From NCBI GenBank assembly GCA_964430875.1, contig CAYSHP010000051.1:1-16877 (forward strand): 16,877 nucleotides of DNA, read 5' to 3'. This document shows, piece by piece, positions 1-6,763 of the stretch. The translations under genes were made by a program, and so were the position numbers. The notes below the pieces were generated by a model. That model searched no databases, was not told the DNA's origin, and saw nothing but the letters and a program-made list of their open reading frames with translations. Each line of letters opens with the position of its first letter. Positions within the stretch are counted from its first letter, which is position 1. This stretch comes from M55B127 sp035269185 (GTDB lineage: Bacteria; Bacillota; Halanaerobiia; Halanaerobiales; M55B127).

Positions 1-27
1 CAAATTATATATCAAATGCTAAACTAA

Positions 28-60
28 CCGCTAATATGTGCTTAATTATTAGCGGCTTTT
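28..60 (+). terminator. Rho-independent terminator of a gene left of the window
   Basis: An 8-bp perfect stem (CCGCTAAT at 28-35, ATTAGCGG at 48-55) with a 12-nt loop is followed directly by CTTTT. The T run lies on the + strand, so it most likely ends a + strand transcript entering from the left. On the other strand the stem is followed by a poorer T tract (TTAGTTT), so it could also serve the converging minus-strand gene. Confidence 0.75.
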
Positions 61-147
61 AAATTTGTTATATCAACTAAACTTATTTAGAAACAACTTA
101 TAAAAGATTTTCCTTTTTAAAAATTAATCTTGATTTAATGTTTCTTT

Positions 148-720
148 TTAATTATCATCATCCATAATTATTAATGTTTTTATCTCAGGTTTTGTTCTTT
201 CTATATAATACATATTTTCTTTGTCATATTGTATTTTTCTTAAAACACCAGTTAAAAATAGTTTTTCACCTTGATCTTCATTATCTCCGGGATGTAAATT
301 AGCTGGGAAAGGACCATATACATATATACCACCAGTAGAATCAGCAATTATCCAATCACTTCTTGTCACTGGAGGAGGGCCATATTTACCATCCCAACCT
401 TCAAATGTTCCTTTAATTTTAACTTTTTCGCCAACATATTTTTCTTTATTATTTAAAAGGTAATCTATTGACTTTATATAACCTTTATGTAAATCACATC
501 TTGCTTTATCTGGCATTTCAAATGGGTTATTTGATAAGTAATATTTGAACAAAGCCCATTCAACTACATCTATTTCTTCATTTTCATATAGTTTTTCGAT
601 ATTTTCACGGCAAGAGGAACAGTTCTTAAAGTTTTCATTATCAATTGCAATTACAGGGAAAGTGAAAATAATAATAAAAAGTAATGAAAAATATAAAAAT
701 AGAAATTTTTTGGTATTCAT
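148..720 (-). CDS. Exported OB-fold-like protein of unknown function
   Basis: This 190-residue protein has a hydrophobic N-terminal signal or anchor segment (about residues 5-26, Lys-Lys then a long Leu/Ile/Phe run), so it should be exported or membrane-tethered. A Cys-Ser-Ser-Cys pair lies just after it, a possible disulfide. The C-terminal half (about 90-175) starts with a 'YVGEKVKIKG' strand and continues through 'WIIADSTGGIYVYG' to 'LFLTGVLRKI', a layout typical of small OB-fold domains. I chose the ATG at 720 rather than the one at 768 because a good AGGAG lies 8 nt before it on the minus strand and the signal segment then sits at the N terminus. It stands alone, converging with the gene to the left, and shows no functional link to the metabolic locus. 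No enzymatic function can be assigned. Confidence 0.7.
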   Translation of the reverse strand: MNTKKFLFLYFSLLFIIIFTFPVIAIDNENFKNCSSCRENIEKLYENEEIDVVEWALFKYYLSNNPFEMPDKARCDLHKGYIKSIDYLLNNKEKYVGEKVKIKGTFEGWDGKYGPPPVTRSDWIIADSTGGIYVYGPFPANLHPGDNEDQGEKLFLTGVLRKIQYDKENMYYIERTKPEIKTLIIMDDDN

Positions 721-1756
721 ATAAACCACTCCTGTTTTTGTGGGGTTTTCACATTTGAATTTGTACAATTTATATAAAATAATTATTAATTATATTCTCT
801 ATATTGTATGTCAGGGTTGATTTTTCCTTTTTATTTAGGTGAAATTATTAATCTATGAGGGGTTTGTATATAATAGTTTAATTCTAAGATGTGAATTAAC
901 TATATTGACTTTTTATATGATATATCTTACATAATAATCGAAGTATAAATAATAGACAAAGTGAATTTTATAAGTATAATGTCAATGTCAAATAATTATG
1001 GAGAAAAGATGTTCAACAATATTCCCTAATATTATTTAACAAAGGCTTTCATAATGATTTAAAAAAGCAAAAGATATAATGAAATTGTTAATGAAATTAT
1101 TGTTGATCTTCATAATATAGACAGCCTAGTAACTTACCTATTATGTGAATATGGAGTATCAAAGGTTCCTAATTACAATTACATCGAGTAATATTATAAA
1201 ATAAAAAAATAATGAGAATACTACTGTTAACAAAAAAGAAATTCTTAAAATTCAAAAAGTTACCAATAAACTTTACGAAGATATGGACATCTATAAAAAC
1301 TTATCTATTATTCAAAGAGAAATAAATTCACAATTATTCAATAATTTTTTCGCTGAATATAAAGAAAAATTTAACATTACAATAATATATAATATACTGA
1401 ACCTACCTACAAGAGCCTATTATGTTCAAATCAATCGTAAACTATCAAATAGAGCTTTACAGAATAAAAAAAGAGGGAATAAAATGTTCCGATGGAGTGT
1501 TTTTTTATATTAAACGTATTTATTTATACATTTTTATATACTAATACGTACATTATTTTATATATTATATTAAATCTATTCGACTTGTAGGGAATAATGA
1601 TGTTATAATGAAACATAATGATGTTAAAATTATAATCACAAATAGAACTGATTTTATCATATAAAGACTTTTTAATTATATTTTTTATGTTCATTTCAAC
1701 CTTGTATGAGGTAAAGTTGGAAATAATAAACAAATAACAAATTTAGGAGGGTTAAA
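721..1756. other. Long AT-rich, mostly non-coding stretch with decayed reading frames
   Basis: About 1 kb with no convincing intact gene. It separates the minus-strand exported protein from the + strand metabolic locus and must hold the promoters for both directions. Two short protein-like stretches on the + strand (about 1065-1190 and 1207-1513) lack start codons or ribosome binding sites and look like remnants. A 12-bp direct repeat, ATAATGATGTTA, occurs at 1594-1605 and 1615-1626 (21-bp period). A TATAAT at 1604-1609 could be a -10 element, but no good -35 is visible at the right spacing. A minus-strand ORF at 1524-1733 is very AT-rich and has no support. Confidence 0.5.
1065..1513 (+). 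pseudogene. Possible remnant of a decayed small gene or genes
   Basis: An open stretch ending at a TAA near 1190 reads ...NEIIVDLHNIDSLVTYLL..., which looks protein-like (amphipathic helix, mixed composition) but has no start codon with a ribosome binding site. A second open stretch begins after the stop near 1204 and runs to 1513. It contains ...KKEILKIQKVTNKLYEDMDI..., helical and charged, and then degenerates into low-complexity sequence. The only ATG of the second stretch (1283) has no Shine-Dalgarno sequence. I do not recognise a family. Broken small genes are the simplest reading; chance ORFs in AT-rich DNA are the alternative. Confidence 0.25.
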
Positions 1757-1996
1757 ATGAAAGTAAAAGTAAACATCTATGGTAATTTAAGAAAAACAAG
1801 TCGCTTTAACAACAAAAAAGACAATATCGTTACTATCTCTTCAGCTTTAACTATTAAAGAATTTCTAGAACAAGAAAATATTTCAGTGAATAAAGCTTTT
1901 GTTTTAATTAATGATAAAAATAAGAATAAAGAATTTGATTATAAAATAAAAGAGAATGATGAAGTTACAATATATCCCGTTAATATAGGTGGTTAA
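1757..1996 (+). CDS. MoaD/ThiS-family sulfur carrier protein
   Basis: This 79-residue protein has the beta-grasp layout of MoaD/ThiS: an opening strand (MKVKVNIYGNLR), a central 'TIKEFLEQENIS' helix, 'VLINDKN', then 'ENDEVTIYPVNIGG' ending exactly in Gly-Gly. In this family the terminal Gly-Gly is adenylated and converted to a thiocarboxylate, and the protein donates sulfur to the molybdopterin dithiolene or to thiazole. An excellent AGGAGGG lies 5 nt before the ATG. The next gene follows after about 34 nt. Stand-alone MoaD-like proteins commonly accompany tungsten-dependent AOR-family enzymes, and this locus encodes one at 6764. I therefore infer a role in tungsten-pterin cofactor synthesis for that enzyme. 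ThiS for thiamine is the alternative, but no thiamine genes are nearby. Confidence 0.8.
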   Translation: MKVKVNIYGNLRKTSRFNNKKDNIVTISSALTIKEFLEQENISVNKAFVLINDKNKNKEFDYKIKENDEVTIYPVNIGG

Positions 1997-2030
1997 ATAA
2001 TAAAAATCTCATTATAAGAGGAGGATTTTA

Positions 2031-3542
2031 ATGGATAATGACAACTCTGAATACAAGGGAATTTTAAATTTTGATTATTTACAGAAAATATTGATGGAAA
2101 ATAGCATAAAAGTAGAGGATATTTCAACATTAAAAAAAGAATTATTTAATTATATAAAATCAGAGGGTACACATAAAAACATTGAAGATTTTTTAATAAA
2201 TAGAGAAATTTTATTAACTATTTTAGATTCAATAAAAGAAGGAGTGGAAATTGCTGATTCACAAGGTATTATTAAATATGTAAATCCTGCCTTGCTAAAA
2301 ATGTTAAATTTAAAAGAAGTTGACCGATTGAATAAATCTGTTTTTGAAGTATCTGCTGACGGTAGTCTTGCTTATGTGTTGGAAAAGAAGGAAAGTATTA
2401 GAAATTTAGTTAATTTTCCTAAAGGTACTTCAGCGAAATTAGTTTCTAACGCATCCCCTTTATATATTTGTGGAGAAATGGTTGGAGCAATTTCAACTAT
2501 GAGAGATCAAAAAGAAATATTTCAACTAACAAAAAAGTTGAATAAAAGTAAAAATGAGGTAAGAAATCTATCTGAAAAAATTCATAATATGAGCAAGGCA
2601 AATTATTATTTAAAAGATTTTATTGGTGAGACTCCTTCTGTTATAAAGATTAAACAACTTGCTAGGAAAGCAAGTAATAATAATACTGTAGTATTATTGG
2701 AAGGAGAAACTGGCACAGGTAAAGAGATACTCGCCCATGCAATTCATAATGAGAGTCCTAGGTCAAATCAACCTTTTATTACTGTAAATTGTGCTGCTAT
2801 CCAAGATAATTTATTGGAAAGTGAATTTTTTGGACATGAAAAAGGAGCCTTCACAGGTGCGCAAAAAAGGAAACTTGGTAAATTCGAACTTGCAGATAAA
2901 GGTACTATTTTTCTTGATGAGATAAGTGAAATGTCAGTAAAATTACAAGCGAAATTATTAAGAGTGATTCAAGAGAGGCAGCTTGAAAGAGTTGGGGGCG
3001 AAAAGAAGATAACAGTAGATGTAAGAGTAATTACAGCAACTAATAGAAAATTAAATGAATTCGTGAAAAAAGGGAAATTTCGCAAAGACTTATATTATAG
3101 ATTGAATGTATGGAATATAGAAATACCTCCCTTAAGAGAAAGAAAAGAAGACTTAGAAATTTTAGTAGAGCATATTTTGCATAAGAAGTTTAATAAGATG
3201 GGTAAAAGGTATCGTCCTGTATCTGAAAAAACATTTGAACTACTTTATAATTATAATTGGCCTGGTAATGTTAGAGAGTTGGAAAATGTGTTAGAAAGAG
3301 CTGTAATAAACTGCACTGATTTTCAGATTAAACCCTCAGATTTAGAGTTAACTTTACAGAATGAAAAAAATGAAAATGAAATTCAAGGAATAATGCCCTT
3401 AGATAAAGCAGAAAAAATTATTATAAAAAATGCTTTAGATAAATATGGTAATAGCTATGAATCAAAATTAAAAATAGCAGATAAAATTGGTATATCAGTT
3501 GCTACTTTATATAACAAAATAAAAAAATATAATATTACTTAA
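2031..3542 (+). CDS. Sigma-54-dependent transcriptional activator (PAS, AAA+, Fis HTH)
   Basis: This 503-residue enhancer-binding protein has a unique N-terminal segment (1-58), then a PAS sensory domain (about 60-165, with 'DSIKEGVEIADSQGIIKYVNPA'), a coiled-coil linker (165-190), an AAA+ sigma-54 interaction domain (about 195-420) and a Fis-type helix-turn-helix (about 455-503). The AAA+ hallmarks are intact: Walker A GETGTGKE (225-232), the sigma-54 contact loop GAFTGA (272-277), Walker B GTIFLDEI (291-298) and the WPGNVREL motif near 410. There is no receiver domain, so it is not a classical two-component regulator; the PAS domain probably senses a small molecule or redox state. AGGAGG lies 6-7 nt before the ATG. 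Two sigma-54 promoters occur downstream (3775 and 13132), each preceded by a shared 18-bp motif, making this the likely local activator of both. Confidence 0.93.
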   Translation: MDNDNSEYKGILNFDYLQKILMENSIKVEDISTLKKELFNYIKSEGTHKNIEDFLINREILLTILDSIKEGVEIADSQGIIKYVNPALLKMLNLKEVDRLNKSVFEVSADGSLAYVLEKKESIRNLVNFPKGTSAKLVSNASPLYICGEMVGAISTMRDQKEIFQLTKKLNKSKNEVRNLSEKIHNMSKANYYLKDFIGETPSVIKIKQLARKASNNNTVVLLEGETGTGKEILAHAIHNESPRSNQPFITVNCAAIQDNLLESEFFGHEKGAFTGAQKRKLGKFELADKGTIFLDEISEMSVKLQAKLLRVIQERQLERVGGEKKITVDVRVITATNRKLNEFVKKGKFRKDLYYRLNVWNIEIPPLRERKEDLEILVEHILHKKFNKMGKRYRPVSEKTFELLYNYNWPGNVRELENVLERAVINCTDFQIKPSDLELTLQNEKNENEIQGIMPLDKAEKIIIKNALDKYGNSYESKLKIADKIGISVATLYNKIKKYNIT

Positions 3543-3581
3543 TAATGTATTTTTAATTAGTTGATGTTAAAAAAACATTAA

Positions 3582-3599
3582 ATTTCTAAAAATTATAAA
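3582..3599 (+). promoter_or_regulatory. Repeated 18-bp motif, candidate activator-binding site (copy 1)
   Basis: ATTTCTAAAAATTATAAA is found here, identically at 13011-13028, and with one change at 3664-3681. This copy is about 185 bp upstream of the sigma-54 promoter at 3775, within the range of enhancer sites. It lies between the regulator stop codon and its terminator. A further shared stretch, TTATAAATATT, follows both copies in this region, so about 35 bp is duplicated. The function is inferred from position and recurrence only. Confidence 0.4.
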
Positions 3600-3615
3600 T
3601 TGTTTATAAATATTA

Positions 3616-3652
3616 GAGGCCCCTTATTTGACAATTAATAAGGGCTCTTTTT
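3616..3652 (+). terminator. Rho-independent terminator after the regulator gene
   Basis: An 8-bp stem CCCTTATT (3621-3628) / AATAAGGG (3637-3644) is extended by GAG/CTC across a 2-nt bulge and followed by TTTTT. It lies about 75 nt past the regulator stop and separates the moaD-like/regulator transcript from the sigma-54-controlled operon. Confidence 0.88.
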
Positions 3653-3663
3653 ATTATTATAAA

Positions 3664-3681
3664 ATTTCTGAAAATTATAAA
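3664..3681 (+). promoter_or_regulatory. Repeated 18-bp motif, candidate activator-binding site (copy 2)
   Basis: ATTTCTGAAAATTATAAA differs from the copies at 3582 and 13011 at a single base. Its centre is about 104 bp upstream of the -24 GG of the promoter at 3775, a classical enhancer distance. Together with copy 1 it forms a pair spaced 82 bp apart, roughly eight helical turns, which would allow two activator oligomers on one DNA face. This is inference; the AT-richness of the region weakens the case for any single copy. Confidence 0.45.
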
Positions 3682-3774
3682 AATTATAAATATTGATTTT
3701 GTAAAAGTATCACTATTAAATTAACAATATTGATATATAAGGGATTAAGAGTATATGTTATTATATAATTATGT

Positions 3775-3790
3775 TGGCATGAAACCTGCA
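3775..3790 (+). promoter_or_regulatory. Sigma-54 promoter of the TRAP/AOR operon
   Basis: TGGCAT-N5-CTGCA fits the -24/-12 consensus TGGCAC-N5-TTGCA with the invariant GG and GC exactly 10 nt apart (GG 3776-3777, GC 3788-3789). Transcription should start near 3801, giving a leader of almost 200 nt before the small gene at 3997. It lies between the regulator's terminator and the TRAP operon, with two putative activator sites upstream. Confidence 0.75.
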
Positions 3791-3996
3791 TTATATATTA
3801 GTTGGAATAAATAAATCCATAATAATATTTATATATAAATCCTATAATTTGTTATTTAATTAATTCTCTGGATTACTTATTGATATTAATTTCTTTTCTA
3901 GTTGATTAACACTATCAATTATAATAAGTCAATATAAAATGGACCAAGAATTGCAAATTAAAGAATGAACATATATAAATTTAAGGATTGATTTAT

Positions 3997-4176
3997 ATGA
4001 ACTCAAACAATTCTAATAACGTGCAGAAAAAACAACTAAAGGATGCAATAATCAATTTATTAGAAAACGAATACAAAATATTAGGCAGTCATCAAGCGAT
4101 AGAACTGATAGCAGATGATATTATTGAATTAGAATATAAATTTAACTTAACTAAAGATAATAGTTCTAAAAAATAA
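3997..4176 (+). CDS. Small protein of unknown function, first gene of the sigma-54 transcript
   Basis: This 59-residue product has an Asn/Ser-rich start followed by about 40 residues of amphipathic helix ('LKDAIINLLENEYK', 'HQAIELIADDIIELEYKF') and a basic tail. No signal peptide, Cys cluster or membrane segment is visible, so a small cytosolic helical-bundle protein is likely. The ATG at 3997 is preferred to a TTG at 3988, since the weak AAGG at 3983-3986 is only 1 nt from the TTG but 10 nt from the ATG. It lies about 196 nt downstream of the predicted transcription start and 190 nt upstream of the TRAP binding protein gene. I do not recognise the family. The weak ribosome binding site leaves some doubt that it is translated. 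Confidence 0.5.
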   Translation: MNSNNSNNVQKKQLKDAIINLLENEYKILGSHQAIELIADDIIELEYKFNLTKDNSSKK

Positions 4177-4368
4177 TTATTACAAAAGTACTAGATTAAC
4201 TCATAATAAAAAATTCAAAATATTATGAAATAGGACATCTATTTTAGATAACATCGAAAGGAGGCGGTAAAAAGCAAAATAATAAAGAGAGTATCGAAGT
4301 AGAGAGCTGAAATTAATTAGAAGTACAGATGTACAAAAAGTAAATGTGAAGAGAGAGGAGAGATTAGT

Positions 4369-5427
4369 GTGTATAAAAGTAGTTTAAAAAATTCCATTAT
4401 GCTGATAGGTGTAATATTGTGTCTAACCTTAATTATAGGGAGTACTGCTTTTGCTCAAGAAACAACAATAAGTTTTGGCCATTACAACAATGAATATTCA
4501 ACAGCTCAATTGGTAGCAGAAACTTTTGATAAACTAGTTTCCGAAAGGACCGGTGGAGAGATTGGAGCCAAAATATATCCAGGCACTATGACTCAAAGCC
4601 CTGAAGAAGGTTTGCAATTTTGTCAAGCAGGTACAGTGGATATTTATGTAACAAGCTCTGGACACTTGGCAGGATATTATCCTCATATGCAGTTTTTCAG
4701 TTTGCCCTATCTATTTAATAATACTCGTCATTACAATGTTGCTCATCGTTCTCGTCCAATCCAGGAAATATTAGAAGGTGCAGAAGAAAAATTAGATGTA
4801 AAGATAGTTGGTATGTGGTCTGATCATAATGGTTTTGCTATTTCTTCTACAAAACCAATAAGGAATTTAGAAGATAGTGAAAAAGTTAAGATCAGATGTA
4901 TGCAGAACCCATTATTTCTAGATATGTATGAAGCCTGGGGATTTGATCCAACACCAACCGATTGGGGTGAAGTTTATACTTCACTGCAAACTGGATTAAT
5001 CCAGGCCAATGATTTAGGAGTTTATGGTCAATATCTGTTTAATTTTGCTGAAGTTATTGACGCTATGGCTGTAACAAATCATTATTGGTCTCAATTTATT
5101 GTAGTAATGAATAGAGATAAATTTAATAGTTTATCCGAAGAAAATCAACAGATAGTTCAACAGTCTCTTGAAGAGGCAATTGAAATTGGTGATCAATACA
5201 TACGGGCCAAAGAAGATGCCTTTATAGAAAGAGCTAAAGAACAGGGTAAAACAGTAACATACCCTGATTTAGAACCCTGGAAAGAAGCTTCTCAGGCAGT
5301 TTATGATAAATGGTTTGAAAAATATCCTCAATGGGAAGAATGGTATCAAAGTATTCAAAATATGGATCCTCTAAAAACCGAACCTAAAGCAGTTCAAGCG
5401 GATCCTGATTATTGGAAAAAAGATTAA
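4369..5427 (+). CDS. dctP: TRAP transporter solute-binding protein (DctP family)
   Basis: This 352-residue extracytoplasmic binding protein of a tripartite ATP-independent periplasmic (TRAP) transporter captures the substrate, typically a carboxylate or amino-acid-like anion, for the DctQ/DctM membrane pair. A signal peptide spans 1-29 with cleavage after Ala-Phe-Ala. The mature part has the DctP pattern: 'ISFGHYNNEYSTAQLVAETF' start, 'GGEIGAKIYPG', 'FFSLPYLF', and 'EKVKIRCMQNP' with Arg176 at the position of the conserved carboxylate-binding arginine. The usual 'QTGxxDGxExP' region here reads 'QTGLIQANDLGVYG', a departure that may reflect an unusual ligand. The start is GTG at 4369, with GAGAGGAG 8 nt upstream. 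The partner subunits are not adjacent but lie 3.5 kb downstream, beyond two redox genes. A strong hairpin follows the stop. Confidence 0.9.
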   Translation: MYKSSLKNSIMLIGVILCLTLIIGSTAFAQETTISFGHYNNEYSTAQLVAETFDKLVSERTGGEIGAKIYPGTMTQSPEEGLQFCQAGTVDIYVTSSGHLAGYYPHMQFFSLPYLFNNTRHYNVAHRSRPIQEILEGAEEKLDVKIVGMWSDHNGFAISSTKPIRNLEDSEKVKIRCMQNPLFLDMYEAWGFDPTPTDWGEVYTSLQTGLIQANDLGVYGQYLFNFAEVIDAMAVTNHYWSQFIVVMNRDKFNSLSEENQQIVQQSLEEAIEIGDQYIRAKEDAFIERAKEQGKTVTYPDLEPWKEASQAVYDKWFEKYPQWEEWYQSIQNMDPLKTEPKAVQADPDYWKKD

Positions 5428-5438
5428 ATATTAAACTC

Positions 5439-5476
5439 AGTCACAGATAGAGAAAATAAACTCTCTATCTGTGACT
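5439..5476 (+). terminator. Strong intercistronic hairpin after dctP
   Basis: A perfect 14-bp stem (AGTCACAGATAGAG at 5439-5452, CTCTATCTGTGACT at 5463-5476) has a 10-nt loop and a weak following T tract (ATCTTTAAAAA). The modest U run suggests partial termination or 3'-end protection. Either would let the binding protein be made in excess of the downstream enzymes, as is common for transporter binding proteins. Confidence 0.7.
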
Positions 5477-5525
5477 ATCTTTAAAAATTATTAATTATTC
5501 CAAAAATGAAGATGGAGATGATTAT

Positions 5526-6752
5526 ATGTTTCAATTGGATAAATATATGGAAAATCTTTCAGAAAATTTAAAGAGAAGAATTGAATATCAAATGGTTGGG
5601 ACAAAATGTAAAGGTAAGTTTGTATTTGGTGGGGGTGTAATTAAAGAATTAGGTCAAGAAGCAAAAAAATTTGACGCACAAAATGTACTTTTAGTTTCTG
5701 ATGATAATATTGAAGATATAGGAATAGTAAGTACAGTAGAAAATATATTAAAAGATGAGAACATGAATGTAGATATATTTACTGAAGTAGAATCAGAACC
5801 CCACGCTACTACTGCCAATAAACTTGCTGAAATTGTAAATAATAAAGCTTTTGATTTAATAATTGGTTTAGGTGGCGGTAGTGTAATGGATATGGCGAAA
5901 ATTTCATCTGTAATTGCAACTAATACAGGCACAGTAGAAGAATATTTAAAAGGTAAGGAAATAGAAGTGGAAGGACTACCGAAAATTCTCGTCCCGACAA
6001 CTTCAGGTACTGGGAGTGAAGTAAGTCCATATGTAGTTTGTAGTGTAGGTGAACAAAAATTTTATGCAAGCAAGCCTCAATTTTTTGCAGATGTTGCTTT
6101 AGTTGATCCCTTATTAACTGTTACTATGCCAGCATCTATTACTTCTTGTACTGGTTTAGATGCCTTATCTCATGCTGTAGAAGGTATGACTTCAAAAATT
6201 TCTACTCCCATAAGTGAAGCATTTGGAGTAAAGTCTGTTAAGTTTGTTTTAGCAAACTTAGAAAAAGCTTATAAGGATGGTGAAGATTTAGAGGCTAGAT
6301 ACTATATGTCATGGGCATCGTCATTAGGAATGTTAGCATATGTAAATGTAGGAGGTTTATATGCGCATAGTTTTTCATATGTAATGACATCTCATAATAA
6401 TTGGCCACATGGATTAGGTTGCGGCTATAGTCTCCCCTATACTTTAATGTATAATTTAGACCATATTAAAGATATATTATCTGAAGTATCAATTTCTGCA
6501 GGGATTGCTTCAGCTGAAGATAATAAAGAAACAGCTGCTAAAAAGGCAATTGAAGCAATGCAAGAATTGGCAGAAAAAGTGGGCGTCAATAAATGTCTAA
6601 GTGAATTTGAAGTTGAAAAAGATGACCTTGATATATATGCAAAAGAATTAGTGGAAAATTATTATAGAGCAAATAATCCTAGAGATTTAGATTTAGAAAG
6701 TGCTAAAGCATTATTAGAAGATATGTGGAATGGGGAGTTGAGATATAGATAA
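5526..6752 (+). CDS. Iron-containing (group III) alcohol dehydrogenase
   Basis: This 408-residue cytosolic NAD(P)-dependent dehydrogenase interconverts an alcohol and an aldehyde. The nucleotide-binding GGGSVMD motif is at 116-122 and PTTSGTGSEV at 157-166. The four metal ligands expected from the FucO family are visible: Asp212 and His216 (LDALSHAVEG), His281 (LYAHSFSY) and His295 (WPHG), with the family's 14-residue spacing between the last two. The segment around the last two histidines (SYVMTSHNNWPHGLGCG) is divergent, so the substrate cannot be named. The N terminus extends about 20 residues beyond many relatives. The start ATG has only a weak GGAGA upstream. The gene ends inside the ribosome binding site of the AOR gene (12-nt gap), implying translational coupling. 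Together they could convert alcohol to aldehyde to acid, or run in reverse as an electron sink. Confidence 0.92.
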   Translation: MFQLDKYMENLSENLKRRIEYQMVGTKCKGKFVFGGGVIKELGQEAKKFDAQNVLLVSDDNIEDIGIVSTVENILKDENMNVDIFTEVESEPHATTANKLAEIVNNKAFDLIIGLGGGSVMDMAKISSVIATNTGTVEEYLKGKEIEVEGLPKILVPTTSGTGSEVSPYVVCSVGEQKFYASKPQFFADVALVDPLLTVTMPASITSCTGLDALSHAVEGMTSKISTPISEAFGVKSVKFVLANLEKAYKDGEDLEARYYMSWASSLGMLAYVNVGGLYAHSFSYVMTSHNNWPHGLGCGYSLPYTLMYNLDHIKDILSEVSISAGIASAEDNKETAAKKAIEAMQELAEKVGVNKCLSEFEVEKDDLDIYAKELVENYYRANNPRDLDLESAKALLEDMWNGELRYR

Positions 6753-6763
6753 GGAGGTTTATT

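Noticed and set aside
1585..1609. Possible sigma-70 promoter before the MoaD-like gene (TTGTAG and TATAAT)
   Set aside because: The spacing between the two hexamers is only 13 nt and the -35 match is weak; in such AT-rich DNA a TATAAT alone is not convincing.
1524..1733. Minus-strand ORF of 69 codons
   Set aside because: Composition is dominated by Ile/Asn/Tyr/Lys from AT-rich DNA, with no ribosome binding site and no recognisable features.
2031..3542. Response regulator of a two-component system
   Set aside because: There is no receiver domain with a phosphorylatable Asp; the N-terminal sensory part is a PAS domain and no histidine kinase lies nearby.
4257..4264. Strong AAAGGAGG Shine-Dalgarno-like sequence in the spacer before dctP
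   Set aside because: No ATG, GTG or TTG follows at a usable distance and the downstream frames close quickly; dctP has its own site at 4353-4360. Not called as a gene.
5654..5932. Antisense ORFs inside the dehydrogenase, AOR, TRAP, opine-type, GrdE- and GrdB-type genes
   Set aside because: They lie fully within strongly conserved + strand genes and lack start signals or recognisable products; they are shadows of those genes.
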